Shown: positions 46,122 through 55,206, counted from the first letter of the stretch. The stretch is 64,000 nt of DNA from Collinsella aerofaciens (GCF_015554145.1 NZ_JADNHZ010000002.1:105698-169697), one strand, 5' to 3'. Numbers and translations: made by a program. Notes: generated by a model from the sequence alone, not told the origin.

Positions 46122-47123
46122 ATGGATACACTGCTCGAGGCCATTGACGTCTGCGATGTCGATGGCTTTTGCTATGGCAACTATACGGACGAGGAGGCCG
46201 GCACCGGTTGCACCGTAATCGTGGCACCCGAGGGCGCCACCGGCGGTGTTGACGTTCGCGGCGGTGCTCCAGCATCGCGCGAGACCGACCTGCTGCGTCC
46301 CGAGAACACCGTGGACAAGGTCCATGCCGTCTGCCTTTCGGGCGGATCGGCCTTTGGCCTCGAGGCTGCAAGCGGCGTCGCTCGCGAGCTTGAGAGCCGC
46401 GGCATCGGCCTTCCCGTCGGCCCCACGCAGGTGCCTATCGTGTGCTCGAGCTGTATCTTCGACCTCGCCTTTGGTAACCCCACCGTTCGCCCCGACATTG
46501 AGGCCGGCATCGCCGCCGTGCGCGAAGCACTCGACAACACCCCCACCAAGCTCGAACAGGGCAACGTAGGCGCCGGCACGGGCGCTACCGTGGGTAAGCT
46601 CATGGGCCCCGCTACCTGCATGAAGGCCGGCCTTGGCGCTGCCGCCGTGGCGCTCGGCCCCATCAAGGTGGGCGCCGTGGTCTCGGTCAACGCCTGCGGC
46701 AACGTTGTCGACCCCTTCACCGGCGAGTGGGTCGCCGGTATGCGCGCCGCAGCCGATAGCGACCAAATCGTCGACATGGAACTCGCAGCCTTTGCCGCCG
46801 CCGGATCCATGCAGATGCCGCTCGACCGCACCAACACCACCATCAGCTGCATCGTCACCAACGTGGAACTCACTAAGGCACAAGCCACCAAGGTCTCCCA
46901 GATGGCCGCAGACGCCTACGCACACGCCATCCGTCCCACGCACACCACCAACGACGGCGACACTATCTACACCCTCGCCAGCGGCAAACTAGACGCTCAG
47001 ACAAGCGCCGCCGTTCCCCTAGACCTACTGGGCATGCTCGCCGTAAGGGCCCTACAGACCGCCATCGTAAACGGAGCCAAAACCGCCAAAACCTCCCACG
47101 GCATCCCCGGCGCCGCGAAGTAA
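46122..47123 (+). CDS. P1 family (DmpA-like) peptidase
   Basis: 333 residues. The DmpA/BapA fold is recognisable in TGCTVIVAPEGATGGVDVRGGAP, VCLSGGSAFGLEAASGVARE, GNVGAGTGATVGK and the processing region NTTISCIVTNVELTK. P1 peptidases are N-terminal nucleophile hydrolases that release N-terminal D- or beta-amino acids and self-cleave before a Ser or Thr. No signal peptide, so it is cytoplasmic. It is followed by long palindromes and no other gene on its strand. Confidence 0.9.
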   Translation: MDTLLEAIDVCDVDGFCYGNYTDEEAGTGCTVIVAPEGATGGVDVRGGAPASRETDLLRPENTVDKVHAVCLSGGSAFGLEAASGVARELESRGIGLPVGPTQVPIVCSSCIFDLAFGNPTVRPDIEAGIAAVREALDNTPTKLEQGNVGAGTGATVGKLMGPATCMKAGLGAAAVALGPIKVGAVVSVNACGNVVDPFTGEWVAGMRAAADSDQIVDMELAAFAAAGSMQMPLDRTNTTISCIVTNVELTKAQATKVSQMAADAYAHAIRPTHTTNDGDTIYTLASGKLDAQTSAAVPLDLLGMLAVRALQTAIVNGAKTAKTSHGIPGAAK

Positions 47124-47135
47124 CCCCACTCGACC

Positions 47136-47264
47136 GTCGGTCGGAGGCGGGCGGGCATTACGTTTGCTGCTCTACAGTCCTATGCAAGACGAAGGCCACA
47201 TTAAGTGGCCTTCTTTGCATGCGGAACTCGCGACAAACGTAATGCCCGCCCGTCTCCGACCGAC
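47136..47264. repeat. Long palindrome family, copy 1
   Basis: Outer arms 47136-47166 and 47234-47264 pair over 31 bp with one mismatch. An inner stem AAGGCCAC-ATTAA-GTGGCCTT (47192-47212) is extended by ATGCAA/TTGCAT. The internal loops carry AGTCCT on the left and TGCGGAACT on the right, which recur in copies 2 (reverse orientation) and 3. It lies between the P1 peptidase and GT2 ends. Confidence 0.85.
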
Positions 47265-47296
47265 TACCAACTAATATTTTTTCAGCCCAGGCCCCT

Positions 47297-47326
47297 GTGT
47301 ACCGCGCGTCGAAGATCTTCAAATTC
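47297..47326 (+). pseudogene. Possible remnant of a GT2 3' end
   Basis: The plus-strand codons read VYRASKIFKF. The intact glycosyltransferase on the minus strand ends LYRLASKIFKFN, and 16 bases (AAGATCTTCAAATTCA) are identical. This looks like the tail of a second, convergent GT2 gene left when the region was rearranged. The match is short, so chance cannot be excluded. Confidence 0.4.
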
Positions 47327-47356
47327 ACCTATCTGACAATCGATTCTTATAGCAGA

Positions 47357-47466
47357 GGCCCCTTGGCCTTTAGTTTGATACAAGTTCCGCACGAGCCGGA
47401 AAGCACTTAATGTGCTTTCCGTGCGAGCAGGACTGTTCGCAGTATCAAACTAAAGGCCAAGGGGCC
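47357..47466. repeat. Long palindrome family, copy 2 (reverse orientation)
   Basis: Outer arms 47357-47381 and 47442-47466 are perfect over 25 bp. The inner stem GGAAAGCAC-TTAAT-GTGCTTTCC is perfect. The internal loops AGTTCCGCA and AGGACTGT are the reverse complements of those in copy 1, although the stems are unrelated. It lies just downstream of the GT2 gene. Confidence 0.85.
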
Positions 47467-47498
47467 CAGTCAACCTATCAGCAGCGATTACTCAGCAG

Positions 47499-48530
47499 CT
47501 AGTTGAATTTGAAGATCTTTGAGGCAAGACGGTATAGGCCGAGTGTGGTTTTGTCTCCGGCCCGTCCGCGCAGATTGGTGAAGAACCCGACCACGCCGTA
47601 GCGGGCACGACGATACATGCGCTCGTCGTAGGCCTTCAAATCATTCCACAGCGTCTTTAGGCGCTCGTCGGCGCAATCTTCCTCGGAAAGCTTGGTAAGC
47701 ACCGAGCAGATCGCCATCATCATGGTGAAGTAGCCCATCATGTACGAACGCAGACGCGACGACTCGACATCGCTGTACAGGTGGTACGACTCCATCATGA
47801 TACGCGTAACACGGAACTGCTGGTCCAGACGCTTGACCATCGTTGCCTCGTTGACGCTCTGGCCTTCGCGACCGATAAAGTAGCGGTAGAGGTCGATGTC
47901 GGCGTAGTACATGGTCTTGCAACGCGGCAGCGGCACGTAGGCGTAGATGTTGTCCACATAGAACGTGTGCGGCGGCATGGGAAGGTTGGACTCGCGCAGC
48001 ACATCCGTGCGATAGCACAGGCTGTGCATGAGTAGGTTCTGGTCCAGGCGGAAATGACCGATCTGATCCCAAGAAAAGATCTTTTTGCGCGGCAGGGCAA
48101 ATTTGTAGCCAATAGCGGTATGCGTCCCCTCGTAAACCTTCTCGTACACGTAGTTCGAGATAAACAGGTCAACGCGCTGGTCGCGCTCCTCAAAGCCACG
48201 CAGAATCGACAGCATGGTCGAAAGGGCAGCGCCGTCAAGCCAGTCGTCCGAGTCGACAACCTTGTAGTAGGTGCCCTGCGCCTCGCGCAGACCCGAAAGG
48301 ACGGCAATACCGTGACCGCCATTCTCCTGGTGCACCGCGCGGATGATTCCAGGGTAACGGGCCTCCCACTCGCGGGCCTTTGCGGCCGTCTCGTCCTTGG
48401 AGCCGTCGTCCACCACGATAATCTCGATATCGGTGGCGTAATTGCTCCCCTCCAAGATAGAGGTGATGCAATGGTCCATGTCCTTGGCGGCGTTATACGA
48501 GGGAATACCGAATGTTATGACTTTATGCAT
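47499..48530 (-). CDS. Family 2 glycosyltransferase
   Basis: 343 residues. GT-A fold: ITFGIPSYNAAKDMDHCI at the N terminus, IIVVDDGSKDET, and the metal-binding acidic motif VVDSDDWLD. It transfers a sugar, probably to a wall or capsular glycan. The partner gene glf directly upstream (8-base overlap) suggests a galactofuranosyl or related glycan. ATG 48530 is favoured over 48548, which lies deeper in glf. Confidence 0.9.
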   Translation of the reverse strand: MHKVITFGIPSYNAAKDMDHCITSILEGSNYATDIEIIVVDDGSKDETAAKAREWEARYPGIIRAVHQENGGHGIAVLSGLREAQGTYYKVVDSDDWLDGAALSTMLSILRGFEERDQRVDLFISNYVYEKVYEGTHTAIGYKFALPRKKIFSWDQIGHFRLDQNLLMHSLCYRTDVLRESNLPMPPHTFYVDNIYAYVPLPRCKTMYYADIDLYRYFIGREGQSVNEATMVKRLDQQFRVTRIMMESYHLYSDVESSRLRSYMMGYFTMMMAICSVLTKLSEEDCADERLKTLWNDLKAYDERMYRRARYGVVGFFTNLRGRAGDKTTLGLYRLASKIFKFN

Positions 48531-49725
48531 GGCAGGCGATAATCTCATCCGAAAGATCGAGGGCGGAATTGGTCACGGCGTCCATATCGTAGTAACGATA
48601 CTCGGCCAGACGACCCACCGGGTGGAAGTTCGTCAGGTTCTGGACGCGCTCAAGATAGCGCTCATAGAGCTCACGGTTCTCGGGCTCAAGAATGGCGTAG
48701 TACGGCGTCTCGCCCGAGCCGGGCGTATAGGCCTTGGAGTACTCTTTCATGATGGTGGTCTTGCCGGGCAGGACCTGACCGGTCATGTTCTTGAACTCGG
48801 TGATACGCGTGTAGTCCTCGCTCGTGGTGTAGTTGACGGTGCCCACGGGCTGGAACTGGTCCATATCGAGCGTCTCGAACTTCATATCGAGCGTGCGGTA
48901 CGGCAACGCACCCAAGTCGAGGCTGAACAGCTCATCGAGAGGACCGGTATAGACAATCTCGCCGCCGTAGACCTTGCCATCGATCTTGACGGTGGTCTCG
49001 TCGATCTCAAAGAGATCGCGGGCGTCCACGTCGCAGAACACGTCGATCAGATCGTGGTCGAGCATGTGCTCAAAGAGCGCCGTGTAGCCCTCCTGCGGCA
49101 TGCCCTGGAAGGGAGCTTGCGGGAAGTAGCGGTCATCATCACCCACAAAGACGGGAACGCGGCCGGTGATCGAGGGGTCGATCTGATCGGGCGTCTGGCC
49201 CCACTGCTTCATGGTGTAATGCAAAAAGACGTTCTCGTAGACGTAATCGGCGACCTCGGCCAAGTCGGGGTCGTTCTTCTTACGCAGCTCCATAATGGGC
49301 ACCTTGACATCCTTGCCAAAGGTCTCCACGAGCTTCTGATACAGCTCCTCGCCGCGCTCGTCACCAAAGGCGAGCTTGAGACTCGCATGGTTGAAGGGCA
49401 CGGGCATAAGGGTACCGTTGATGTTGGCGAGCACCTTGTGCTGATAATCCGTCCACTTGGTAAAGCGCGACAGGAAATTGTGCACGCGCTCGTTAAAGGT
49501 GTGATAGATATGCGGACCGTACTCGTGGATCAGGATTCCGGCCTCGTCAGTGCAGTCATAGGCATTGCCCGCAATGTGGCTACGGCGCTCCAAAACGGCA
49601 ACACGATAGCCGATGGTCTCGGCAAGACGGCGGGCGCAAACGGCACCGGCATATCCAGCACCGACGACAATCATGTCGTACGCGCCGGCGTTAAAGCCTT
49701 CAGGCAGGCCTGAGGTAATCTGCAT
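48523..49725 (-). CDS. glf: UDP-galactopyranose mutase
   Basis: 400 residues. FAD site MIVVGAGYAGAVCARRLAE, then RSHIAGNAYD, EYGPHIYHT, and the substrate-binding VPVFVGDDDRYFPQAPFQG, all typical of Glf. It converts UDP-galactopyranose to UDP-galactofuranose, the donor for cell-surface galactofuranose. AAGGAG lies five bases before the ATG. It forms a two-gene operon with the GT2. Confidence 0.96.
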   Translation of the reverse strand: MQITSGLPEGFNAGAYDMIVVGAGYAGAVCARRLAETIGYRVAVLERRSHIAGNAYDCTDEAGILIHEYGPHIYHTFNERVHNFLSRFTKWTDYQHKVLANINGTLMPVPFNHASLKLAFGDERGEELYQKLVETFGKDVKVPIMELRKKNDPDLAEVADYVYENVFLHYTMKQWGQTPDQIDPSITGRVPVFVGDDDRYFPQAPFQGMPQEGYTALFEHMLDHDLIDVFCDVDARDLFEIDETTVKIDGKVYGGEIVYTGPLDELFSLDLGALPYRTLDMKFETLDMDQFQPVGTVNYTTSEDYTRITEFKNMTGQVLPGKTTIMKEYSKAYTPGSGETPYYAILEPENRELYERYLERVQNLTNFHPVGRLAEYRYYDMDAVTNSALDLSDEIIACHA

Positions 49726-49882
49726 CGATACTCCTTGTCAAAAGCCACGGGCTCGTTAGCTGGGCTTTTCTCGAACATTCTTCGAGACATATTTATCAGA
49801 GCGATTATAGCGCTAATGCGTCCTATAATGAGCTTGCCACACAAGGAAAGCTCAAGCACCGCGGCGTACATAATTGAAAGGT

Positions 49883-49903
49883 AAACCCGCTAGCAGCGGG
49901 TTT
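49883..49903 (+). promoter_or_regulatory. Hairpin in the pta leader
   Basis: AAACCCGCT and AGCGGGTTT form a perfect 9-bp stem followed by ATTCG, 54 bases before the pta start. No plus-strand gene precedes it, so it may be an attenuator or 5' UTR stem rather than a terminator of another gene. Confidence 0.45.
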
Positions 49904-49956
49904 ATTCGTGAACAGCCGGGCGCCTGGAGCTTAGCGAAACGCTTGTAAGGAGTAAC

Positions 49957-50937
49957 ATGAGCGATTTCCTAAACCGTATGAAGTCTGCCGCCAAGGCCGA
50001 CCTTAAGACGATCGTCCTGCCCGAGGGCGAGGATCCGCGTACCATCGTCGCGGCCACCAAGATCATCGAGGAGGGCCTGGCAAAGATCGTCATCCTGGGC
50101 AACCCCGACGAGATCAACGTTCCCGGCGCTACCGTCATCGACCCGCGCAATGCCGAGAAGCACGAGGAGTACGCGCAGAAGTTTGCCGAGCTCCGCGCCA
50201 AGAAGGGCGTTACCATCGAGCAGGCTCGCGCCCAGGTGATGGACGCCACCTACTTTGGCACCATGATGGTCAAGATGGGCGACGCCGACGGCCTGGTCTC
50301 CGGCGCCTGCCACTCCACCGCCGACACCCTGCGCCCTGCGCTTCAGATCCTCAAGACCGCCCCGGGCACCAAGCTGGTCTCGGCCTTCTTCGTGATGTGC
50401 ACCGACACCCCGCAGTTCGGCACCGACGGCACGCTGATCTTCGCCGACTGTGGCCTCAACATCAACCCGTCCTCCGACGAGCTCTCCGAGATCGCCATCG
50501 CCTCCGCCCACTCCTGGTCCACCTTCATGGGCAACGTTGAGCCGCACGTGGCCATGCTCTCCTACTCCACCATGGGTTCCGCTGGCGGCGAGGTCGCCAA
50601 GAAGGTCCAAGAGGCCGTGAAGTTCTGCAAGGAGAAGGCTCCCGAGCTCGCCATCGACGGCGACCTGCAGCTCGACGCCGCTATCGTCCCCACCGTCGCC
50701 CAGCTCAAGGCTCCCGGTTCCTCTGTCGCCGGCAAGGCCAACGTGCTCGTGTTCCCCGACCTCGAGGCCGGCAACATCGGCTACAAGCTGGTCCAGCGCT
50801 TCGCCGGTGCCGACGCCTACGGCCCCATCCTGCAGGGCATCGCCAAGCCGGTCAACGACCTGTCGCGCGGCTGCTCTGCCGACGACATCGTGGGTGTCGT
50901 GGCCATCACCGCCGTCCAGGCTCAGATGGCTGAATAG
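49957..50937 (+). CDS. pta: Phosphate acetyltransferase
   Basis: 326 residues, the short Pta form without an N-terminal DRTGG domain. Segments include TIVLPEGEDPRTIVAA, GLVSGACHSTADTLRPAL, FADCGLNINPSSDELSEIA and the C-terminal GPILQGIAKPVNDLSRG. It makes acetyl phosphate from acetyl-CoA, feeding acetate kinase. AAGGAG precedes the ATG. Two acetate kinase genes lie convergently just downstream. Confidence 0.97.
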   Translation: MSDFLNRMKSAAKADLKTIVLPEGEDPRTIVAATKIIEEGLAKIVILGNPDEINVPGATVIDPRNAEKHEEYAQKFAELRAKKGVTIEQARAQVMDATYFGTMMVKMGDADGLVSGACHSTADTLRPALQILKTAPGTKLVSAFFVMCTDTPQFGTDGTLIFADCGLNINPSSDELSEIAIASAHSWSTFMGNVEPHVAMLSYSTMGSAGGEVAKKVQEAVKFCKEKAPELAIDGDLQLDAAIVPTVAQLKAPGSSVAGKANVLVFPDLEAGNIGYKLVQRFAGADAYGPILQGIAKPVNDLSRGCSADDIVGVVAITAVQAQMAE

Positions 50938-50952
50938 CTTACATATCCCCTC

Positions 50953-51079
50953 GGGACCCTGCAGGGCAAAGCTCTGAAAACGTCCTCGGACATGCAAAGA
51001 GGCTCCGCTGCGCGCTTCGCGCGGCGGAGCCTCTTTGCGTCCTGCGGAATGTTTTCAGAGCTTTGCCCTGCAGGGTCCC
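50953..51079. repeat. Long palindrome family, copy 3 (after pta)
   Basis: Outer arms 50953-50981 and 51051-51079 are perfect over 29 bp. The inner stem (50994-51008 with 51024-51038) is perfect over 15 bp with a further GCGC hairpin on top. The 12-nt internal loops carry GTCCT and TGCGGAAT as in copy 1. It starts 15 bases after the pta stop and may terminate it. The rest of the gap to 51227 holds no recognisable gene. Confidence 0.85.
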
Positions 51080-51227
51080 TGCCGTCACGCAGCAGTCAGG
51101 GAATCTGGAGTGGGCGGCGGCTTGGCTACGAGCTGGGGCTGAGGATCTGAACGAATGGGTGACGTTGCTGGGAGCGCAGGCGTTGCCGGCGATGATCACT
51201 TTGGAACTGGAATTTCCGCCTGCTAGT

Positions 51228-51264
51228 AAAAAGGCCTCCGGGCTGTTGCTCTGGAGGCCTTTTT
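51228..51264 (-). terminator. Bidirectional terminator between pta and the first acetate kinase
   Basis: AAAAAGGCCTCC (51228-51239) pairs with GGAGGCCTTTTT (51253-51264), giving a T run on either strand. Confidence 0.9.
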
Positions 51265-51284
51265 GTCAATTACAGACGAATGCG

Positions 51285-52463
51285 TTAGTTGTTCTTGGTC
51301 AGACGCTCGACGTCGTGGGCGATCATGTATTCCTCGTCGGTGGGGATGACCATGACCGTGACGGAAGAGCCGGCGGCGCTGATGACCTGCGGGCCGTTAC
51401 CCACGGCCTCGCGGTTCTTGTTGTTGTCGATGCGCACGCCCAGCCACTCGAAGCAGTCGCAGAAGGCCTTGCGGATCGACCAGTCATTCTCGCCAATGCC
51501 GGCGGTAAAGGTAATGGTGTCCACGCCCGCCATTGAAGCGATCATGGAGCCGGCCTGCTGCATGGCCTTGTAGGCGAACATATCGAAGGCGAGCAGGCAG
51601 CGCTCGTCGCCCTCGGAGGCGCGCGTACGGATGTCACGGGCGTCGTTGGAGATGCCCGAGATGGCAAGCAGACCAGACTGCTTGTTCATCATGTCATCGA
51701 CTTCCTGGTAGCTGTAGCCGCCCTCGCGCTGCAGGTAGCACACGGTAGCCGGGTCAATGGAACCACAACGGGTGCCCATCATCAGGCCGTCGAGCGGCGT
51801 GAGGCCCATCGTGGTATCGCGGCATACACCGTCCTCAATGGCGGCGAGCGAAGCGCCGTTGCCCAGATGACACGAAAGCAGACGGTGGCAGCGCGAACCC
51901 AGGATCTCCTTGGCCATCATCCACTCATAGCGGTGGCTTGTGCCGTGGGCGCCGTACTTGCGCACGTGATACTTGTCACACACGTCCTTGGGCAGGGCGT
52001 AGGTGTAGGCGACCTCGGGCATAGTCATGTGGAACGAGGTGTCGAAGACGGCCACGTTGGGCAGCTCCGGATACTTCTCGCGACAATACTCGATTGCCGC
52101 CGCCTCGCCGTAGTTGTGCAGCGGGGCAAGCGGTGCCACCTCGAGGATCTTAGCCATGACCTCATCGTCGACGACCGCGGAATCGTCAAAGTACCAGCCA
52201 CCCTGAACAATACGATGCCCAATGCCATCGATCGTAAAGTCGGTCTTCTCAAGCTCCTCGAGCACACGTGCGATAGCCGAACGGTGGTCCGGGAAGGGGA
52301 CCTCCTCGGTTTGCTTGGCGCCACCGTTCTCGGAGTGGCCAAAGATGCCCATGTCCGAACCGATACGTTCGCAGTTGCCCTTGGCGAAAACCTCGCGGGT
52401 ATCGGTATCCAAAAGCTGATATTTAAGGCTTGAGCTACCGGCGTTGACAACAAGTACGTTCAT
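51285..52463 (-). CDS. ackA: Acetate kinase, copy 1
   Basis: 392 residues. ASKHA-fold kinase with NAGSSSLKYQ at the N terminus, HRIVQGG, VFDTSFH, GTRCGSIDP and the C-terminal TDEE; all catalytic positions appear intact. It makes ATP and acetate from acetyl phosphate. A second, 392-residue copy lies upstream at 52628-53806 with its own terminator between, so the two are separately transcribed. One may prefer propionyl or butyryl phosphate, which cannot be told from sequence. Confidence 0.95.
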   Translation of the reverse strand: MNVLVVNAGSSSLKYQLLDTDTREVFAKGNCERIGSDMGIFGHSENGGAKQTEEVPFPDHRSAIARVLEELEKTDFTIDGIGHRIVQGGWYFDDSAVVDDEVMAKILEVAPLAPLHNYGEAAAIEYCREKYPELPNVAVFDTSFHMTMPEVAYTYALPKDVCDKYHVRKYGAHGTSHRYEWMMAKEILGSRCHRLLSCHLGNGASLAAIEDGVCRDTTMGLTPLDGLMMGTRCGSIDPATVCYLQREGGYSYQEVDDMMNKQSGLLAISGISNDARDIRTRASEGDERCLLAFDMFAYKAMQQAGSMIASMAGVDTITFTAGIGENDWSIRKAFCDCFEWLGVRIDNNKNREAVGNGPQVISAAGSSVTVMVIPTDEEYMIAHDVERLTKNN

Positions 52464-52576
52464 GAGACTCCTTTGCAGTGCGATACGGTCGGCGCAGACC
52501 CCTTAAGGCGGCCGCATGTTAATAAGAAGTTATCACAACTTGATAAATAGCTATCAGGCATATCGCCCAACGAGCA

Positions 52577-52616
52577 CAAAAGAGGGGCTGAACGGCGCTC
52601 GGTCGTCCAGCCCCTC
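52577..52616 (-). terminator. Terminator of the second acetate kinase
   Basis: GAGGGGCTG (52582-52590) pairs with CAGCCCCTC (52608-52616), followed on the minus strand by TTTTGTG. Confidence 0.85.
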
Positions 52617-52627
52617 CCCTCTTGGAA

Positions 52628-53806
52628 TTACTTGCCGTTGACGATGCGCTCGACGTCGGAAGCGATCATGAACTCCTCGTCCGTGGGGATGACGAAAATC
52701 TTGACCTTGGAATCCTTGGCAGACAGGCACCAAGCGCCGTCACCACGCAGGGCGTTGCGGGCATGATCCATCTTGACGCCCATAAAGGCCAAGCGGTCGG
52801 CAACGCCGGCGCGGACAGCCGGAGCGTGCTCGCCGATGCCGGCGGTAAAGACCAGGGTGTCCATACCGCACATAGAAGTGGCCATCTCGGCAGCCTTGGC
52901 GGCAATCTTGTAGACAAACATGTCGAAGGCGAGCTGAGCCTCGGGGTCACCAGCAGCGGCGAGCTCCTCGACGTTGCGGCAGTCGTTGGTCTTGCCGCCG
53001 GTCACAGCCAAAAGGCCGGACTTCTTGTTCATCATCTCGTCGACCTCGTCGAAGGTGTAGCCGCCCTCGCGCTGCAGGTAGCACACGGTAGCCGGGTCGA
53101 TGGAACCGCAGCGGGTGCCCATCATGACGCCGTCGAGCGGGGTCAAGCCCATGGTGGTGTCCATGCACTTGCCGTCCTCGATGGCGCACAGGGAAGCGCC
53201 GGAGCCGATATGGCACACGACGACCTTGCGGGCCTCGCCGTTGGTCATCTCAGCGACCTTCTTGGAGATATAACGGTAGCTGGTGCCGTGGGCGCCGTAC
53301 TTACGGATGTGCAGCTTGTCGCAAACATCCTTGGGCAGAGCGTAAGTCTTGGCGACCTCGGGCATGTTGAAGTGGAAGGCGGTGTCATAGACCGTAACGT
53401 TGGGCAGGTCGGGATACTGCTCGAGGCAGTACTCGATAACGTTGGCCTCGGGGTTGTTGTGCAGCGGCGCCAGCGGGGCGACCTCGCGGATCTTGGCGAG
53501 GACGTCCTCGTCGACGAGGGAGGAATCGCCGAAGTACCAACCGCCCTGAACGATACGATGGCCGATACCCTCGATCTTGACGCCGTTGGCCTCGAGGTCC
53601 TTCAGGACGACCTCGATGGCGACCTTGTGGTCGGGGAACTCGATGTTCTCGGTCACTTTCTTGGAGCCGTTGGCAGCGTGGGTGAAGGTACCGCCGGTAA
53701 AGCAGACGCGCTCGCAGGAGCCCTTTGCGGACACCTTATGGGACTTGGTATCGATGACCTGATACTTAAGGGTCGAAGATCCTGCGTTGACGACCAGAAC
53801 GTTCAT
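52628..53806 (-). CDS. ackA: Acetate kinase, copy 2
   Basis: 392 residues, the same length as copy 1, with NAGSSTLKYQV, HRIVQGG, VYDTAFH, GTRCGSIDP and TDEE intact. The proteins are clearly homologous but diverge in the N-terminal third and C-terminal region. DNA around 51718-51756 and 53061-53099 is nearly identical, which could reflect gene conversion. GGGAG precedes the ATG. Confidence 0.95.
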   Translation of the reverse strand: MNVLVVNAGSSTLKYQVIDTKSHKVSAKGSCERVCFTGGTFTHAANGSKKVTENIEFPDHKVAIEVVLKDLEANGVKIEGIGHRIVQGGWYFGDSSLVDEDVLAKIREVAPLAPLHNNPEANVIEYCLEQYPDLPNVTVYDTAFHFNMPEVAKTYALPKDVCDKLHIRKYGAHGTSYRYISKKVAEMTNGEARKVVVCHIGSGASLCAIEDGKCMDTTMGLTPLDGVMMGTRCGSIDPATVCYLQREGGYTFDEVDEMMNKKSGLLAVTGGKTNDCRNVEELAAAGDPEAQLAFDMFVYKIAAKAAEMATSMCGMDTLVFTAGIGEHAPAVRAGVADRLAFMGVKMDHARNALRGDGAWCLSAKDSKVKIFVIPTDEEFMIASDVERIVNGK

Positions 53807-53859
53807 GTGTCTCCCTACTAACAGGCGGTGTGGCGCCGCCAGGTTACATACGTTTCAAT

Positions 53860-53893
53860 AATAAACCCAAACGCCCTCGCGCTCGGGTTTATT
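53860..53893 (-). terminator. Terminator of the MFS gene
   Basis: AATAAACCC (53860-53868) pairs with GGGTTTATT (53885-53893); TTATTATTG follows on the minus strand. It lies between the MFS stop and the second ackA start. Confidence 0.7.
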
Positions 53894-53926
53894 GCGTTGA
53901 TATATAAGTTATCGGTGCCTAAATAC

Positions 53927-55087
53927 TCATGTCCTTTGACTTGTAAGATGAAATAGCGCGGGGATATACACAAGGGAAGAAATCCCGAGCGCGACAAGCA
54001 ATACGACTCGAATGCCCGCAACGCTACTCAACACAGCGTTGAGCAGATAGAAAAGAACGGCACCCACCGCCACCATCTGGCTTTGAACCGAAATCAGTGA
54101 ACAGCGCATCGAAGAATCGGCTGCTTTTTGAAAAATTGAGTATTTAATTGGAGCAAATAACGAGTACGCAACCGTCTGCAGCACATAGAACACGGGCAGC
54201 AAATTAGCCGGAGTAAGGGGAATCAAAAACAAAGCTGTCAGGAAAAGGCGCACGATGCCGCAAATACGCGCAAAGCGGCCCTTGTCGACATGAGCAATCG
54301 CACAGGGCACAATAAGTCCCATGGAGGCGGAGGTAAGAAGCTGGACCGCAATGGTCACACCCGAAGCGACGGTATTCATTCCGCGACCCGCAAGCAGCAG
54401 TGAGAAAAAGTCTTCCAGGGCGACAAAAGCAAATGCCTGAGAACAGTCCATGATGAACGCTGAACGAAGAATGCCATTACCCGCAATAGCGGCACCGATC
54501 ATCTTCGGGCTAATCCCATGTTCAGGTGTCGCCGCAGTGTCCCCTCTTCGCATCTCAGGAATGCAGACAACGACAACCAACGTCAACACCATTGCGATGA
54601 TATCTGCCGAAAGACCAATGAGATATGCACCGGCGGACGAAATGAAACCGCCCACGCAAGCGGAGATGGCATAAGAGGCACAGAAAACAAATCGCTCAAC
54701 GACATTAAGTCTTACGAGCTGGTCCTGAGAGACGCTGTCAATGTAAATCGCTTCGATGGATCCGCTCACACACGCAACGGCAAAACCCTTGAGAGCGAAC
54801 GCACCGATTAAAAGCAGGGGAGAACGGACGAGAAGCAGGGCGGCGTAGTATCCAAGCATTCCCACGACGCCAACGAGACCGCTTGTCTTTCGTCCAAACC
54901 TATCAGCAATATAGCCAGTGGGAACTTCAAGGATGAACTTGCTCACTTGATATGCAATCATCATGCTAGAAATCGATACCATCGAAAGTCCGACGAACTC
55001 AAGGTAGACAGTTAGAAAATACAAGATGGTGCTGAAGTTCGACAGAAAAACGAACGTCATATAAAGCAAAACCGTACGGTTTTTCAT
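53927..55087 (-). CDS. MFS transporter
   Basis: 386 residues with twelve hydrophobic segments. The loop after the second segment, VPTGYIADRFGRKTSG, is the MFS signature with D-R-x-G-R-K. Substrate unknown; sugar-exporter or drug-efflux types are both possible. GGAGGGTGGAG lies directly before ATG 55087. GC content and codon use are lower than in the flanking genes, and the LysR gene 119 bases upstream on the same strand shares this, pointing to joint acquisition. Confidence 0.88.
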   Translation of the reverse strand: MKNRTVLLYMTFVFLSNFSTILYFLTVYLEFVGLSMVSISSMMIAYQVSKFILEVPTGYIADRFGRKTSGLVGVVGMLGYYAALLLVRSPLLLIGAFALKGFAVACVSGSIEAIYIDSVSQDQLVRLNVVERFVFCASYAISACVGGFISSAGAYLIGLSADIIAMVLTLVVVVCIPEMRRGDTAATPEHGISPKMIGAAIAGNGILRSAFIMDCSQAFAFVALEDFFSLLLAGRGMNTVASGVTIAVQLLTSASMGLIVPCAIAHVDKGRFARICGIVRLFLTALFLIPLTPANLLPVFYVLQTVAYSLFAPIKYSIFQKAADSSMRCSLISVQSQMVAVGAVLFYLLNAVLSSVAGIRVVLLVALGISSLVYIPALFHLTSQRT

Positions 55088-55206
55088 GCTCCACCCTCCA
55101 AGAGTCAGCAATCTAAATCGGAATCTTGGAAAAACATGAGGGCAAAGCTGTCAGCTATGTGTTACAAGGCGTCAATAATCACTTGATGCCTCGAAGCCAA
55201 TTAATC

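Noticed and set aside
51086..51227. Short plus-strand open frame between the pta palindrome and the acetate kinase terminator
   Set aside because: No ribosome site, no recognisable domain and no typical third-position bias. It runs into the antisense of ackA, so I treat it as non-coding.
52628..53806. Second acetate kinase as a decaying pseudogene
   Set aside because: Full length, with all active-site motifs, a ribosome site and a terminator intact.
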